Shown: positions 44,533 to 57,514 of the stretch, piece by piece
How positions within the stretch are numbered: position 1 is the stretch's first letter
Layout: each line of letters begins with the position of its first letter
Assembly: GCF_003573695.1 (NCBI RefSeq)
Contig: NC_039364.1
Span: 235,655,656-235,719,655, forward strand
DNA: 64,000 bases
Direction: 5' to 3'
Source of the DNA: Papaver somniferum
Taxonomy: Eukaryota; Streptophyta; Magnoliopsida; Ranunculales; Papaveraceae
Notes under the pieces: model-generated
Told to the model about the DNA's origin: nothing
The model's database searches: none
The model's input: only the letters and a program-made list of their open reading frames with translations
Program-made: the position numbers and the translations under genes

Positions 44533-46849
44533 TTTTAGAGCATTGATCGGTAGAACTCGCATACGTTGTTATCTCAAGCGTGTTTGTCAATGTTAGTGAT
44601 CAAAACTATAAGTCTTGATTTCTAGCCTACATAGCTAAAGGTCTCGTACTAGGATAGAAAGTGTAGTTGAGCTCAAGAACTCCATGGCAATCATCATACA
44701 AGACGAAGGACTACTCAAGGAACTGGTGGATCTTCATCGACTAAAAGGTATGTGGAGACTTGAACTTATCTGTTAGTCAAAAGTCTATCTATTCTATCTC
44801 CTACTCTTGAGACAAAAGTCGTTTTGATATATAGACTTTCATTATGCACATTTGTTATTTCCAGCCGAGTTTATCTCGCCTATCTATTTCTCGAAATATG
44901 TGTTGCTAAGCTTTCGCTTTAGTCGAATTCATCTTTACCTAGTGACGAAAGTCATGTTATGTTTCAATCACTTTGAAAATTGCTCTGACGAAAAATGGTT
45001 TGTGAATAACGGTTATATCCGTCATCTGAGAATGTTTCAATGATTGAAATGAGAGTTTAGATTACATAACCATTGGTAGGATATAAGCATTGTTGTGGAA
45101 ACATATATATGTATAAGTCCTTATTCCTTAAACCAAAGTTTGTGAACTTTGTTGATCAAGAGAAATGGAAGTGGCGTGAGCCAAGTCCGCGAACTGGCGG
45201 AAGTTCTCGACCGAGAATTTCTGCTTGAGTTTGTGAACTCCTTCCATGTGCTTAAGTCCGCGAACCCAGTCCGCGAACTTGAGAAGGTTATATCTAAAAC
45301 CGGTTGTTCTTGAACTCATGTTTATTTAAACTAAGGAATGCTTTTGCAAACCGTGGCTATAAAGTTCATGAACCGATTCGAGTGAATCAAACCGTTTTTG
45401 CTACGATTGTGTCTTGTATAGTTACATAAGATCTAAGCAATTGAACAACTCTATAACTAGTTCATTTGAGTCATTTGAACTAGTTTTGGTGAAGAAGAAT
45501 ATGGTTGATATGAAAGTAATCATATGGCTAACCATTTGGTTAACTATTGTTGAACCAAAAAATTTTAATGTTTGGGAACGGTTCGTAAACCCAAAATTGG
45601 ACATTTCATTTGTGTGTAGCAAGCTAAGTTTTTGATCCAACGGTTGAGATATATTAGCTTGAATCTAATCAGGTTTTCATCTAACGGTGAATATTGAATG
45701 CTTTGTTACCAAGATAACATTGATTGCAAACCCTGATATGAAAACTATATAAGGGAGAATTCTAGCAACTGGGAAACCTAATCCCCACACCTTACGTGTG
45801 ATACTAGTTGCATAGCTAGAGTCGATTCTCCTTTAACCTTTGGTTTCTTCTTCTAAACCAGGTTAACGACTTAAAGGATTCATTGGGATTGTGAAGCCAG
45901 ACCGATACTACTTTTCTTGTAGTTGTGTGATCTGATCTTGTTGTTTCTATTGTACGAGTACAATTGAAATAATTGGCTTGAGATTTTATATCTCCGATAA
46001 GAAAGATAGAAAAGTAATCAAAAACACTTCGTATCATCGTTTGTGATTCCAAATATCTTTTTTCGCTGAGCCGATTAAGATTATTGTGAGGTGATCAATA
46101 ATACTAGGCTGTTCTTCGGGAATATAAGACCGGTTTATTGATTGGTTCATGTTCACCTTAATTAATCAAAAGACGGAACCAAACTCGTAGGTATATTCGT
46201 GATACAGATTTGTTTATTAAAGTCTTTGACTTTGGGTTTTAGCAACTCTTAGTAGTGGGTGAGATCAGCTAAGGAAATCAAGTACGTAGCATCCTGCTGG
46301 GATCAGAGGCGTAGGAGCATAACTGTACCTTGGATCAGTGTGAGATTGATTGGGGTTCAACTACAGTCCAGACCGAAGTTAATTTGGAGTAGGCTAGTGT
46401 CTGTAGCGGCTTAATACAGTGTGTGTTCAATCTGGACTAGGTCCCGGGGTTTTTCTGCATTTGCGGTTTCCTCGTTAACAAAATTCTGGTGTCTGTGTTA
46501 TTTCTTTTCCGCATTATATTTTGTTATATAATTGAAATATCACAGGTTGTGCGTTGTTCAATCAATTAGAATATCCGACCTTTTGGTTGTTGATTTAAAT
46601 TGATTGACACTTGGACATTGGTCTTTGGTACCATCCAAGTTATCTCTCTACTATTTGATAAAGACTCGCAGATTTCTATTTGCTTAAGTATATATTAAAT
46701 CGAGAGATTAAGATATAAACTCTTTAATATACTTTTTATTTAGATTGAGTCTGACTGTCTAGTTGATTCTCTATAAAGCATATTGGAGTTTGTCTATGCA
46801 TATTGCTAAAAAAAATATTGGGTGTGGTTGTTGTACCCCCACTTTTTCA
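44533..46849 (+). repeat. Element E 5' LTR (2317 bp)
   Basis: It carries a TATA box at 45746-45753. The GTCCGCGAAC array is at about 45185-45275 and is shorter than in A. A perfect palindrome TTCTCGACCGAGAA lies near 45207. It ends CACTTTTTCA. Confidence 0.9.
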
Positions 46850-46913
46850 ATTGGTGTCAGAGCGGGAAAACACGTTTAAGACCTCATAAGTCTGTGTTTG
46901 TAGCGATCTGATT

Positions 46914-48404
46914 ATAAACGAGTCTATCTCTAATAACGTACATGTTCATAAATTACCAGATGATTTTCAAAGCTTGGATTCACCGGAGATGACTGTCACA
47001 TCTAGGTCAGTATCTAAACATTCTCTTAATGTAAAACTTGTTGAAGTCTGGGAAATACGCCTAGAAGAACAGTTGGATGAACTTTCTGATAAAGGTGATT
47101 CAGATATTGATAGAGATGTTGATGAGGAAGTCTCTGAGTATGTGAAGGTTTTGAATTCGTTAGAAAAGAAGAGGATCACAACTTCTCTTGTCACTCCTCT
47201 TCTGACTCCTCTCTGTCGAGAAAACAAGAAATTGAGAAGATGTTACGCAGGTGTTTATGTTTCGAATTGTTCTAACGAATCAATCCTCAAAGACTCTGAG
47301 GAAAACCTACATATGAAGTCACTTGAATGTGATAATATTTATCAATAGTAATTTTTGTTGGAAAAGAAACTTGCAGAATCTGAAGCAAGGTTTAACTCTC
47401 AACAAATTAGTTTTGATGACAGAGAAAGTGTTTGTCTCGCTCGAGAAAAATGCCTTGAGGCTGATTTAGCCACTACCCTTGATAAAATCAAGATGTTGGA
47501 AGATGACTTGAAAAAGTTCAATACTAGTTCAAGCAAATTAACCACTATGCTAGGAGCAAGTAAAAATCATCGTGATACACGAGGATTGGGCTATAAGGTA
47601 ATAGATGCTACAAGTATTAGCAAAGGGGTAAAATTTGTCATGGCTAGTGATTCTTCTCAACAAAAGGTTTCCACTGATGGAAAAAGTGAAATACCTTCAC
47701 TGGTAATTAAGGTTCGAAAGAGCAAAGTATATCAACCTCCAAAGTCAGCACATACAGATCGAGGTAAGAACATTCCTTATGTTTGCCACTATTGTGGAAA
47801 TAAAGGTCACCTGGAAAGGAGATGTCGTATTCTTATAAGGAATGAGAAACTTCATGATGTTCTTTTTTGGGCATCACAAGAAGTTGTGAAACCAAGATCA
47901 TACGTTAAGACTAATCCTCTTAACTTTACAGGTTGTAACTGTCCAACCTTTAGGCAAAGGAATCAGTGATGTGATAATCCAAGATTGGCCTATAAACGTC
48001 ATACAAATCCTTTTCACAATCATAATGGTTATCAAAAGGATAACTTCGTAAAGACGAAGACAAGGTCTGATGCTCCCAATTGGAGAAAGACTAACTTGCA
48101 AAAGAATAGTCAATCCAATTATCTTCCGGAAAATCTTGAAAAGAGTAATGGGAAGAAGGTTTCGGTCGTTCCTAAACGCACTCAAAAGTGGATACCAAAG
48201 AAAGTCAATGATGTTCTGAGTGTAAAAAGGAATGATCTCCCAGAAAGTTCCATGACTATGGAGAAAGCAGTATACATGATGCTGGAACTTAAATAGTTCT
48301 TTGGGAAGATGGATTTGGATGTGAAAGGTTCTAAAAGCGATCTATTTTATGGTAATCCAAAAGTCACTTGTGGTGAGCAAGACATTGTTCACCTCAACAC
48401 AACT
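46914..48404 (+). pseudogene. gag of element E (best-preserved copy)
   Basis: A single reading frame of about 497 codons runs the whole length without frameshift. The start codon is ATA where element A has ATG. Four stops (47347, 47350, 47967, 48294) break it. The N-terminal half is acidic and helical (GDSDIDRDVDEEVSEYVKV). The motif SSKLTTMLGASKNHRDTRG leads to GLGYKVID. The zinc knuckle CHYCGNKGHLERRC lies at about 47788-47829, followed by a Lys-rich tail with TQKWIPKKVND. It ends against a hAT MITE at 48407. Confidence 0.85.
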
Positions 48405-48406
48405 TG

Positions 48407-48581
48407 CAGGGACGAAGCTATGTATAGCTCAGGGGTGGCCCCCGCCCCCCTGTTTTAGGTTATTTCCTTAGTGATCCTTCAAAGTTCTAACTAATTAAAA
48501 GCAAAATCTCTTAATAAGCCCCCCTAAATAATTTTTTTTTCTATTAACCCTCCCTGTATGAAATTTCTGGCTCCGTCCCTG
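48407..48581. mobile_element. hAT MITE, 175 bp, in element E
   Basis: The ends CAGGGACGAAGC and GGCTCCGTCCCTG are inverted repeats. The 8-bp duplication ACAACTTG is exact (48399-48406 and 48582-48589). Element A has the corresponding empty site at about 33970-33977, which confirms the limits. Confidence 0.95.
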
Positions 48582-48589
48582 ACAACTTG

Positions 48590-50972
48590 AGTGTGTTGTA
48601 AGTGTATCCTCACCAAGGAATGTCGTGTTATGTATACGCTGAGGGAAGCACGAAAATTGGGGCGCACATATTATGTTTGGTAAGGCTGTAGAATTCAATT
48701 GGATTCATCTAAAAAGGTATGTTTATAAACTTGAGCAAGATTTGTGCTTTTATTTGCTTAGAGAACTTATAATGATTCACATACCTTTCTTATCGTTCTT
48801 TTATACCTAACTTGATCTGTGTTTAAGGTTCTTAAATGCTTAGGTTTGAAAATAATAGTTCGGGATGTTTGGACTTCTTGGTACACATACTTGCCTGTAG
48901 ACGTCGATATTCGGTAAACTTGTTTTGGCCATAATTTCTTCGTCAGAACTCGGAATGACCTAATTCTTTTTGTATTCTCTTCCTATTTGACTTCTCTTTA
49001 AAATAGAGATGAGAATTTCTGAATTTGGATGAGTTAAGATTGGTATTTGTCCTGTCTCTTGTGTTTTGTGTGTTTTGCTCCGGTTCGTTGCACTTGTTCC
49101 ACTTCTCTTGGACTTGGGCACTTGTATTCTTGGAGTAATACTCTTCTAAGCTCATTTGAAGCTTTTACAAGAATATTGTTGGTGAATCACAAAGAAGGAA
49201 GTTCAAGAATGGGCAGTAACACGCATTACTATGGGATTTTTGAATGTTCACAATCATTTTATGTGAACTATGGTGCATGATCGTTACTGACTTTGTATGT
49301 TCTTCTTTGTTAAGGAAATATTTTTATACACCTTTGGTAGATATTCTTGGTGTAAATCCGGGCGGAAAAGATTGATTCTACCCTCTAAGGACAAATCATC
49401 TTATATGTGCATTACGAGTTTGTCTTGATGCCTAGGAAACTTCGTAAGAGAATTTATTCTTTTTTTTTTGAGAAGTATTACTAGAGTATGGAATAGCAAT
49501 TATTATGATTTCACATAGCTATGTCCAACGTTTTTTCATCTTCATGTTTTTAGATTTATTGGTTTAAATTCTAAAATGTGTTTGGAAGATGATTTTTGCA
49601 GTATTAATCTTTATGGTTTTATATATTACAATATTTTTATGGGATATGTGTGTTTGCGTCCGTGAACTATGATAAAAGAATGAATATACTTTTGACAAAT
49701 ACAAAAGTTAAGCCTATATTGTCAATTATTGATGGAAGATAGGTTAAAATATTTTGTTTGCAAGGATTATGTCTATTGAATGTCATTATGCGAATAGTGA
49801 TGGAAAATAGAATGCATTCTTGTGTATTCCGCAGTAATTGATCTTCCCTGATCCATACTTTATGTATTACTGTGAGGCTCCGTGAAGTGTCTTATGTTGA
49901 GCGTTGAACGACCAAGTTGATTATTTTCATGATTAGCTATGTTGTTGTTCCGTAAGGTACTTTATGTCGAGCATATTCAACTAAATTAATCATCTTGTTT
50001 GGTTATTTAGTTGTTGCTCCGTAAGTTTTCTCATGTCTAGCATGAACAATTAAATTGATTACTTTTGTGATTAATTTGGTTGTGTATTTCAATTAGATTA
50101 ATTATGGATTCTCTTGTGATTAATCTAATTGTATTTTTTATGTCTCCATAAGTTCACTTATGTTTGAGCATTTGTCGATTAAAATAATCATGGATTCTCT
50201 TGTGGTTGATTTAATTGAACTTTTTGGATTCAAATTCATACTTGTATGTGATTTGCTATGTCCAAAGAAATCTTTCTTTCCTTTCGAATTAAGGTCGCTC
50301 TTGTTGTTCTTTTGGAAATGACATTTAATGGGGGAGGGTTCTTTTGAACTTGCGCTTAATTGACATATCTTTGTGGGGAGTGTGGTTGTGGAATATTATA
50401 GAGGTTATCTTTTATCTTTATAAACTCCTTGATGAATGCATTTATCTTCGGCTTTATGATTGCATCTAGAGAACAAGTTGATATTTTTTCTTTCTTTTGG
50501 TCAAGAAATGTCTCTTTCGGAAATTTCATTAGGATCCCGTTCTTGTACCTTTGCCAATTTTATTGATAAAAAGGGGGAGAATTAATATGTAGTTCACACT
50601 ACAAATACATATGGTTTACGGATCATTACGTAAGGGGGAGTGGTTTCCATGTGAGATGGAGTATTGAGTAAGGGGGAGTGATACATATCACCATAGTATT
50701 GTTGTTCAAGTTGTGATACAATTGAACTTTGACGCTGTATAATGATACTATGACACTGTATAACAATAATTGAGAACTATTGTTTTCTTATTGTTATAGA
50801 TACGGATTTTCAACAACGATGATGCTAAACTTACAACCTTTGGGAGTACTTGGAAGTGACGAAGATTTCGAGTAATGTTGAAGATTAGGCATGTGGAATA
50901 GGAGGTACAAAAGTTAATTTTTTTTATTTTTTGTATTCCATATGTATTAATAGTTTTGCCAGTAAAATTGAC
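48590..50972 (+). other. Conserved non-coding interior of element E
   Basis: It parallels 33978-36453 of element A. It contains the hairpin array (49878-50170) and purine tracts at about 50573, 50630, 50671 and 50973. No pol domain was found. Confidence 0.75.
49878..50170 (+). repeat. Hairpin array of element E
   Basis: Units start at 49878, 49948, 50017 and 50143. The last has a perfect stem CATAAGT-TC-ACTTATG. The others use CGTRAG/CTTATG with G-U pairs, and one has a single mismatch. Confidence 0.6.
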
Positions 50973-50984
50973 AAAGGGGGAGAT

Positions 50985-53331
50985 TGTTAGAGCATTGCTC
51001 GGTCGGACTCGCATGCTTTGCTATCTCAAGAATGTTTATCAATGTTAGTGATAAAAACTATAAGTCTTGATTTCTATCCTACATAGTTTAAGGTCTCGGA
51101 CTAGGATACAAAGTGTAGTTGAGCTCAAGAACTGCATGGAAATCATCATATAAGACGAAGGACTACTCAAGGAAATGGTGGATCTTCATCGACTAAAAGG
51201 TATGTGGAGACTTGAACTTATTTGTCACTCAAAAGTCTATCTATTCTATCTCCTACTCTTGAGACAAAAGTCGTTTTGATATATAGACTTTCATTATGCA
51301 CATTTGTTATTTCGATCCGAGTTTATTTCGCCTATATATTTCTCGAAATATGTGTTGGTAAGCTTTCGCTTTAGCCGAATTCATCTTTACCTAGTGACGA
51401 AAGTCATGTTATGTTTCAATCACTTTGAAAATTGCTCTGACGGAAAATGGTCTGTGAATAACGGCTGTATCCGTCCTCTAAGAGTGTTTCAATGATTGAA
51501 GTGAGAGTTTAGATTACATACCCATTGGTAGGATATAAGCATTGTTGTGGAAAAACATATATGTATAATTCCTTATTCCTTGAACCAAAGTTTGCGAACT
51601 TTGTTGATCAAGAGAAATGGAAGTGGCGTGAGACAAGTCCGCGAACTAGCGGAATTCTCGACCCGAGAATTTCTGCTGTAGTATGTGAACTCCTTCCATG
51701 AGCTTAAGTCCGTGAACCCAGTCCGCGAACTTGAGCAGGTTATATCTAAAATCGGTTGTTCTTGAACTCATGTTTATTTAAACTAATGAATGCTTTTGCA
51801 AACCGTGGCTATAAAGTTCATGAACCGATTCGAGTGAATCAAACAGTTTTTGCTTCGTTTGTGTCTTGTGTAGTTACATAAGATCTAAGAAATTGAATAA
51901 CTCTCTAACTAGTTCATTTGAACTAGTTATGGTGAAGAAGAATATGGTTGATATGAAAGTAATCGTATGGCTAACCATTTGGTTAACTATTGTTGAACCA
52001 ACAAATGTTAATGTTTGGGAATGGTTTGTAAACCCAAAATTGGACATTTCATTTGTGTGTAAAAAGCTAAGTTTTCGATCCAACGGTTGAGAAATATTAT
52101 CTTGAATCTAATCAGGTTTTCATCTAACGGTTAATATTGAATGCTTTTTTACCAAGCTAACATTCATTGCAAACCCTGATTTGAAAACTATATAAGGGAG
52201 AACTCTAGCAACTGGGAAACCTAATCCCCACACCTTACGTGTGATACTAGTTGAGTATCTAGAGTCGATTCTCCTTTAACCTTTGGTTTCTTCTTCTAAA
52301 CCAGGTTAACGACTTAAAGACTTCATTAGGATTGTGAAGCCAGACCGATACTAATTTTCTTGCAGTTGTGTGATCTGATCTTGTTGTTTCTATCGTACGA
52401 TTACAATTGAAATAATTGGCTTGAGATTTTATATCTCCGGTAGGCAAGATAGAAAAGTAATCACAAACACTTCGTCTCATCGTTTGTGATTCCACAATAT
52501 CTTTTTTCGCTGCGTCGATTAAGATTATTGTGAGGTGATCAATAATACTAGGTTGTTCTTCGGGAATATAAGACCGGTTTATTGATTGGTTCATGTTCAC
52601 CTTGATTTATCAAAACACAGAATAAAAATCGTAGGTATATTCGTGGGAGACGGATTTATCTATTACCGTAGATTTTTCTGTGTGATACAGATTTGTTTAT
52701 TAAAGTCTTCGACTTTGGTTCGTAACAACTCTTAGTTCTGGGTGAGATCAGCTAAGGTAATCAAGTGTGTAGTATCCTGTTGGGATCAGAGACGTAAGGA
52801 GGCAACTGTACGTTGAATCAGTGTGATATTGATTGGGGTTCAACTACAGTCCAGACCGAAGTTAATTTGGAGTAGGCTAGTGTCTGTAGCGACTTAATAC
52901 AGTGTGTGTTCAATATGGACTAGGTGCCGGGGTTTTTCTGCATTTGCTGTTTCCTCGTTAACAAAATTCTGGTGTCTGTGTTATTTCTTTTCCGCATTAT
53001 ATTTTGTTATATAATTTAAATATCACAGGTTGTGCGTTGTTCAATCAATTAGAATATCCGACCTTTTGGTTGTTGATTTAAATTGATTTACACTTGGAAA
53101 TTGGTCTTTGGTACCATCCAAGTTATCTCTCTACTATTTGATAAAGACTCGCAGACTTCTATTTGCTTGAGTATATATCAAATCGAGAGATTAAGATATA
53201 AACTTTTTGATATACTTTTTATCTAGATTGAGTCTGACTGTCTAATTGATTCTTTAGAAAGTATATTGGAGTTTGTCCATGCAGATTACTAAACGAAATA
53301 TTTGGTGTGGTTGTTGTAACCCCAATTTTTC
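50985..53331 (+). repeat. Element E 3' LTR (2347 bp)
   Basis: It runs TGTTAGAGCATTGCTCGG ... AATTTTTCA. The TATA box is at 52189-52196. Many scattered differences from the 5' LTR suggest an older insertion than A. Confidence 0.9.
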
Positions 53332-53336
53332 AACGA

Positions 53337-53411
53337 TATTCGAACGTCTGAATTCATTTGTTTCGGAAATCTAAATATTAATCTCCTACCGATTCTTAGC
53401 ATCTTTGGTCC
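53337..53411 (-). mobile_element. Gypsy sliver between insertions E and F
   Basis: Only 75 bases of Gypsy DNA remain between the ACGAT duplication of E and the start of LTR F. This includes the GGTCC target copy at 53407-53411. Confidence 0.8.
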
Positions 53412-55898
53412 TGAAAAAGCGGGGTCTAACAACCACACCCTATATTTGCTTAGCAATCTGTATGGACTAACTCCAATATACTTTCAAGATAATCAACTAG
53501 ATAGTCATACAATCTTAAGAAAAGTATATCAAAGAGATATCTCTATTTCTCAATTCAATCTCCTATCAAACAAATAGGAATTTGTGAGCCCGATTAAATA
53601 CAATAAATAACTTGGATGGTATCAAAAATCAATATACAAGTGTCAATAAATTTAATAAACAACCAAAGGTTGGATTAAATTGATTTAACTTACGCACAAC
53701 CTGTGATATTTCAATTATATATAAAATATAATACGGAAAAGAAATAACACAGACACCAGAAGTTTTGTTAACGAGAAAACCGCAAATGTAGAAAAACCCC
53801 GGGACCTAGTCCAGATTTGTACCACACTGTATTAATCCCCTACAGACACTAGCATACTCCAAGTTTACTTTGCACTAGAATGTAGTTGAGCCCTAACCAA
53901 TCTCACACTGATCAAGGTACAGTTGCGCTCCTTACGTCTCTGAATCCCAGCAGGACTCTACACACTTGATTCCCCTAGCTGATCCACAACTAAGAGTTGC
54001 TACAACCGAAAGTCGAAGACTTGATAAACTAATCTGTTTCACACAGAAAAGTCTATTGAATGTTGAAATATGTCTTCCACAGATATACCTATGAGTTTTG
54101 TTCCATCTTTTGATAAATCAAGGTGAACATGAACCAATTGATATATCGGACTTATATTCTCGAAGAACATCCTAGAAATATCAATCACCTCACATAATCT
54201 TAATCCTATGGTAGCGAAACAAGATATTGTGGAATCACAAATGATGAGACGAAGATGTTTGTGACTACTTTTTATCTTGGAAATCGGAGATTAAATCTCG
54301 AGCCAATCTTAGAGAAGATAGTAATCAATCACGATAGAAAACAGCAAGATCAGAAAAAGCAACTACGGAGAAAATAGTTGGGTCTGGCTTCACAATACCA
54401 ATGAAGTCTTCAAGTCGTTAGCTTACAGGGTTTTCGAAAAACCTAAGATTAAAGGAGAATCAACTCTAGTCGCAACTAATATCACACAGGAGGTGTGGGG
54501 ATTAGGTTTCCCATTTGCTAGAGTTCTCCCTTATATAATCTTCAAATCAGGGTTTGCAATCAATGTTACCTTGGAAACAAAGAATTTAATATTCTCTGTT
54601 AGATGAAAACATGATTAGACTCAAGCTAATATCTTTCAACCGTTAGATCGAACTTAGCTTGTCACACATAAATGAAAAGTGACTTCATTTAGATATGAAT
54701 AACCGTACTTAAACGTGTGCACCTTTGTTGGCTCAACAATAGTTAACCGAAGTTATCCATATGAACACTTTCACATCAACCATATTCATCTTAACCATAA
54801 CTAGTTCAAATGAAACTAGTTCTAGAGTTGTTCAATTGTTAATATTCTCATAGAAGTATATAAGACACAATTGAAGCAAAATCGATTTTGATTCACTCGA
54901 ATCAATTCATGAATATTGTAGCCACGTTTTGCAAAAGATTGCATTCCTTAATATATATAAATGTATTAGTTCATGAAAAAACCGATTTTAGAACACAACC
55001 TACTCAAGTATGCAAACGGGTACGCATACCTAAGTAGCCGGACTTGGACTGTGTTCGCCAGTATGCAAACGGGTATACTGTCGTTCACATCCGAACTCAG
55101 TTGAATATAGTGCGCGCAAGGTTCCCGGACTTCAACTGACTTCGCTAGTACGCATACGGGTATGCATACTATAGATCCCGGACTTCACTTGACCAACCAG
55201 TACGTATACGAGAATGCATACTAGATTGCCCGTCTCGGACTACACATATGCAAGTACGCATACTGTGTTTATATCCAATCATGGTTAATCGTTCTAAACT
55301 CTTATTTCAATCATTGAAACATTCTAAAAAGATGGGAATAGCTATCTCACACAAACTATTAGCTTCAAAGCAATTTTCAAGTGATCGAATGATCAATACG
55401 AAACATTCCGAGTCTACATCAAATGACTGTCTCACACAAATCATGTAAGAGGTTACCAAGCCATTTTCACATGATAATCTTTTGACTTCGTCAAGAATAT
55501 AAGATGAACTTGGTTAAAGCGAAATCTTACCAACACATATTTGGAGAAATATGTAAGCGAGTTAAACTAAGCTCGAAATATCAAATGTGCATAATTGAAG
55601 TCTATATAACTATACGACTTTTGTCTCAAATAGGAGATAGACTAGATATACTTTTGAGTGATAGATGAGTTCAAGTCTCCACATACCTTTTGTTGATGAA
55701 GTTACACAAGTTCCCCTTAGTAGTTCTTCGTCTTCAATCGATGGACGCCGTGAAGTCTAATGCTCAACACTTTCTATCCTAATCCGAGACTTAGATATAA
55801 GTAGACTATAAATCAAGACTTATAGTTTTGACAACTAAACTTGACAAACAATCTTGAGATAACAACGCTTGCGATTTCGACTGAGCAGTGCTCTAACA
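53412..55898 (-). repeat. Solo LTR F (2487 bp, reverse) with perfect GGTCC duplication
   Basis: On the plus strand it runs TGAAAAAGCGGGG ... GTGCTCTAACA. GGTCC flanks both ends (53407-53411 and 55899-55903), with no internal region, primer site or second LTR. This is a classic LTR-LTR recombination product. Its TATA box is at 54530-54537 (minus). Its U3 array is built of GTATGCATAC-like palindromes (about 55010-55260) instead of GTCCGCGAAC. Confidence 0.93.
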
Positions 55899-56393
55899 GG
55901 TCCTTTTCTTCCTCGCCTTCGGGGAATTAACCTTGCTCTCACAATTTCGTATTTCATATCGTAACAATACTTCTCTTTCGCCGGAATCTCCTATGATATC
56001 TGCGATCATATCTGGTATTGGTAACCTTAACCTTTGGTGGGAAGTTGACGTGACTCTTTTGATTCCATGAATCCATGATCGTCCGACAATAGCGGTATAA
56101 GGTGATATTACATATACTACACAGAAAGTAGTCAAGGTCAGGATTTTCCCTACACGAATCTCCAATGTTATTTCGCCCCTTGGTCGGGTTGACGAGCCAT
56201 TGAAGCCAAATATATTATATTTGGATGGTATTAGGCATTCGTCTTTTAATCCCATCTGTTTGAATGTCTCATAAAATAATGTTTCGATAGAGCTTCCTTC
56301 ATCGATCAATATCTTAGGCAGTGCCCATGGCAATGCCTTTGGTTTCTCTTCCTCCTCTCCGTGTTCTGGGAGTGCGGTAGTCATCGTGACCAC
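55899..56393 (-). pseudogene. Gypsy protease region
   Basis: ALPKILIDEGSSIETLFYET (residues about 27-46) is the retropepsin active-site region of Tat elements, where the catalytic Asp precedes x-G-S-S. TAIVGRSWIHGI (about 99-110) corresponds to the family's conserved Y-x-x-I-L-G-R-x-W segment. The protease would cut the polyprotein. The remaining downstream frame is lost at insertion F. Confidence 0.75.
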
Positions 56394-56580
56394 TAGGGGG
56401 TCGTTGTGATTTCTTCCACCGTCTGGTGCTTCGGAAACTGAAAACTTGATGGGTTGGTTGTGCTTTTGTCACGCTGAAAACCTCATTTCCTTCAAAGTTT
56501 TGTTTATGGGAGATCGTGTTACATACTAATTATTGGGCTTCTCGTGGCATCTCCACGCAATGTACTGGGGATCCTGTCAC

Positions 56581-57460
56581 CTAGGGAGGAGCTGGCAATG
56601 TGATATACTCATGGAGCTTCCCATTATCGACCATATACCATACCACCTTCATCAGATCTCTACACGAGTTTGTTGGATGACTGTAAAATTGATGGAACTC
56701 ACGGTAATCTTTCCTATGCTTCGCATGCTCAGGTTGTTGTCCTGTGTTCCATGGAAAAATGATTTTGTACTTTCCATCGATCTTCTTAAAGATCTCGGAA
56801 ATGGGGGTGTTTAACTTCGTGTAGATTAGGTCTACAAATTTCCCTTCTTTTTTTGGGCTTGGTCTCCCCCTTTCCATCCTCAACTTCTCTGTTTCTCGAA
56901 TCGCGTCGATTCATTATGAGGTCGCTCGGATCCTCGAGCTTGCACCTGGGAGGTCTGTGGTTCTAACACGTTCTCTCCACTACTATTACCTTGAACTAAC
57001 TTATCATACATCCCATCTTGAAGTTCTTCGAGGGCCATATAGTCCTCTTGGATTTCCCTTTGTTTCCCCAGATAGGGTGGCATTGTTTTATACATTCTCA
57101 CAAATATGGGGTCTATCTTTCACAGACTATTTTTGAAACCTAAGATCGCATAGGTTGTCGGGACTCGTCCGATCTCTGCAAAGAGCTTCCTCAAGGGAGT
57201 TACTAAAGATCGCAGGGACTCATTAGGTCCTCTACTTAAATTGCAATATCATTTCAATTCCTGGTTTGACTCGACTGTTATGCATATAGGCTTCTAAGAA
57301 TAGTCCGGACAAGTGGGAAAATGAATTAATTGATTCCTTTGGTAAGTTATTGAACCACATCAAGGCTACTTCTTTTAGGATGGTCGGGAAAAATTTGCAC
57401 ATTACGACATTGTATTGGTTCCACCGTGTTAATGTCATCCGATAGGATCAGAGATGTTCA
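56581..57460 (-). pseudogene. Gypsy gag
   Basis: VVMCKFFPTILKEVALMWF and PKESINSFSHLSGLFLEAY (57438-57232) are the retrotransposon gag core. Then follow PNESLRS-type sequence, YKTMPPYLGKQ (57101) and, in another frame, LNTPISEIF and HRKDYREFHQFYSHPTNSCRD (56883-56581). The last resembles the Cys-His region before protease in Tat gag, with some ligands lost. Frames break near 57230, 57110 and 56880. Confidence 0.8.
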
Positions 57461-57514
57461 ATTGCATCGCCTATCCCATTAAAGGTGGTTGTAAAGTTCG
57501 GGAGAGAACATTTC

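Larger units (their letters stand above)
44533..53331 (+). mobile_element. Element E: complete non-autonomous gag-only SIRE-like Copia (8799 bp)
   Basis: LTRs lie at 44533-46849 and 50985-53331. The target duplication ACGAT is exact (44528-44532 and 53332-53336). The LTR start is mutated to TTTTAGAG on the left and reads TGTTAGAG on the right. The primer site is TGGTGTCAGAGC (46852-46863, one change) and the polypurine tract AAAGGGGGAGAT precedes 50985. The interior has a gag and about 2.4 kb of conserved non-coding DNA, with no pol. It is inserted in the Gypsy element. Confidence 0.93.
55899..57514 (-). mobile_element. Tat-like Gypsy element, gag and protease portion
   Basis: This is the 5' coding part of the Gypsy element that continues at 44532. 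It is cut on the right by element D at 57514, so the 5' LTR is outside the window or lost. Confidence 0.85.
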
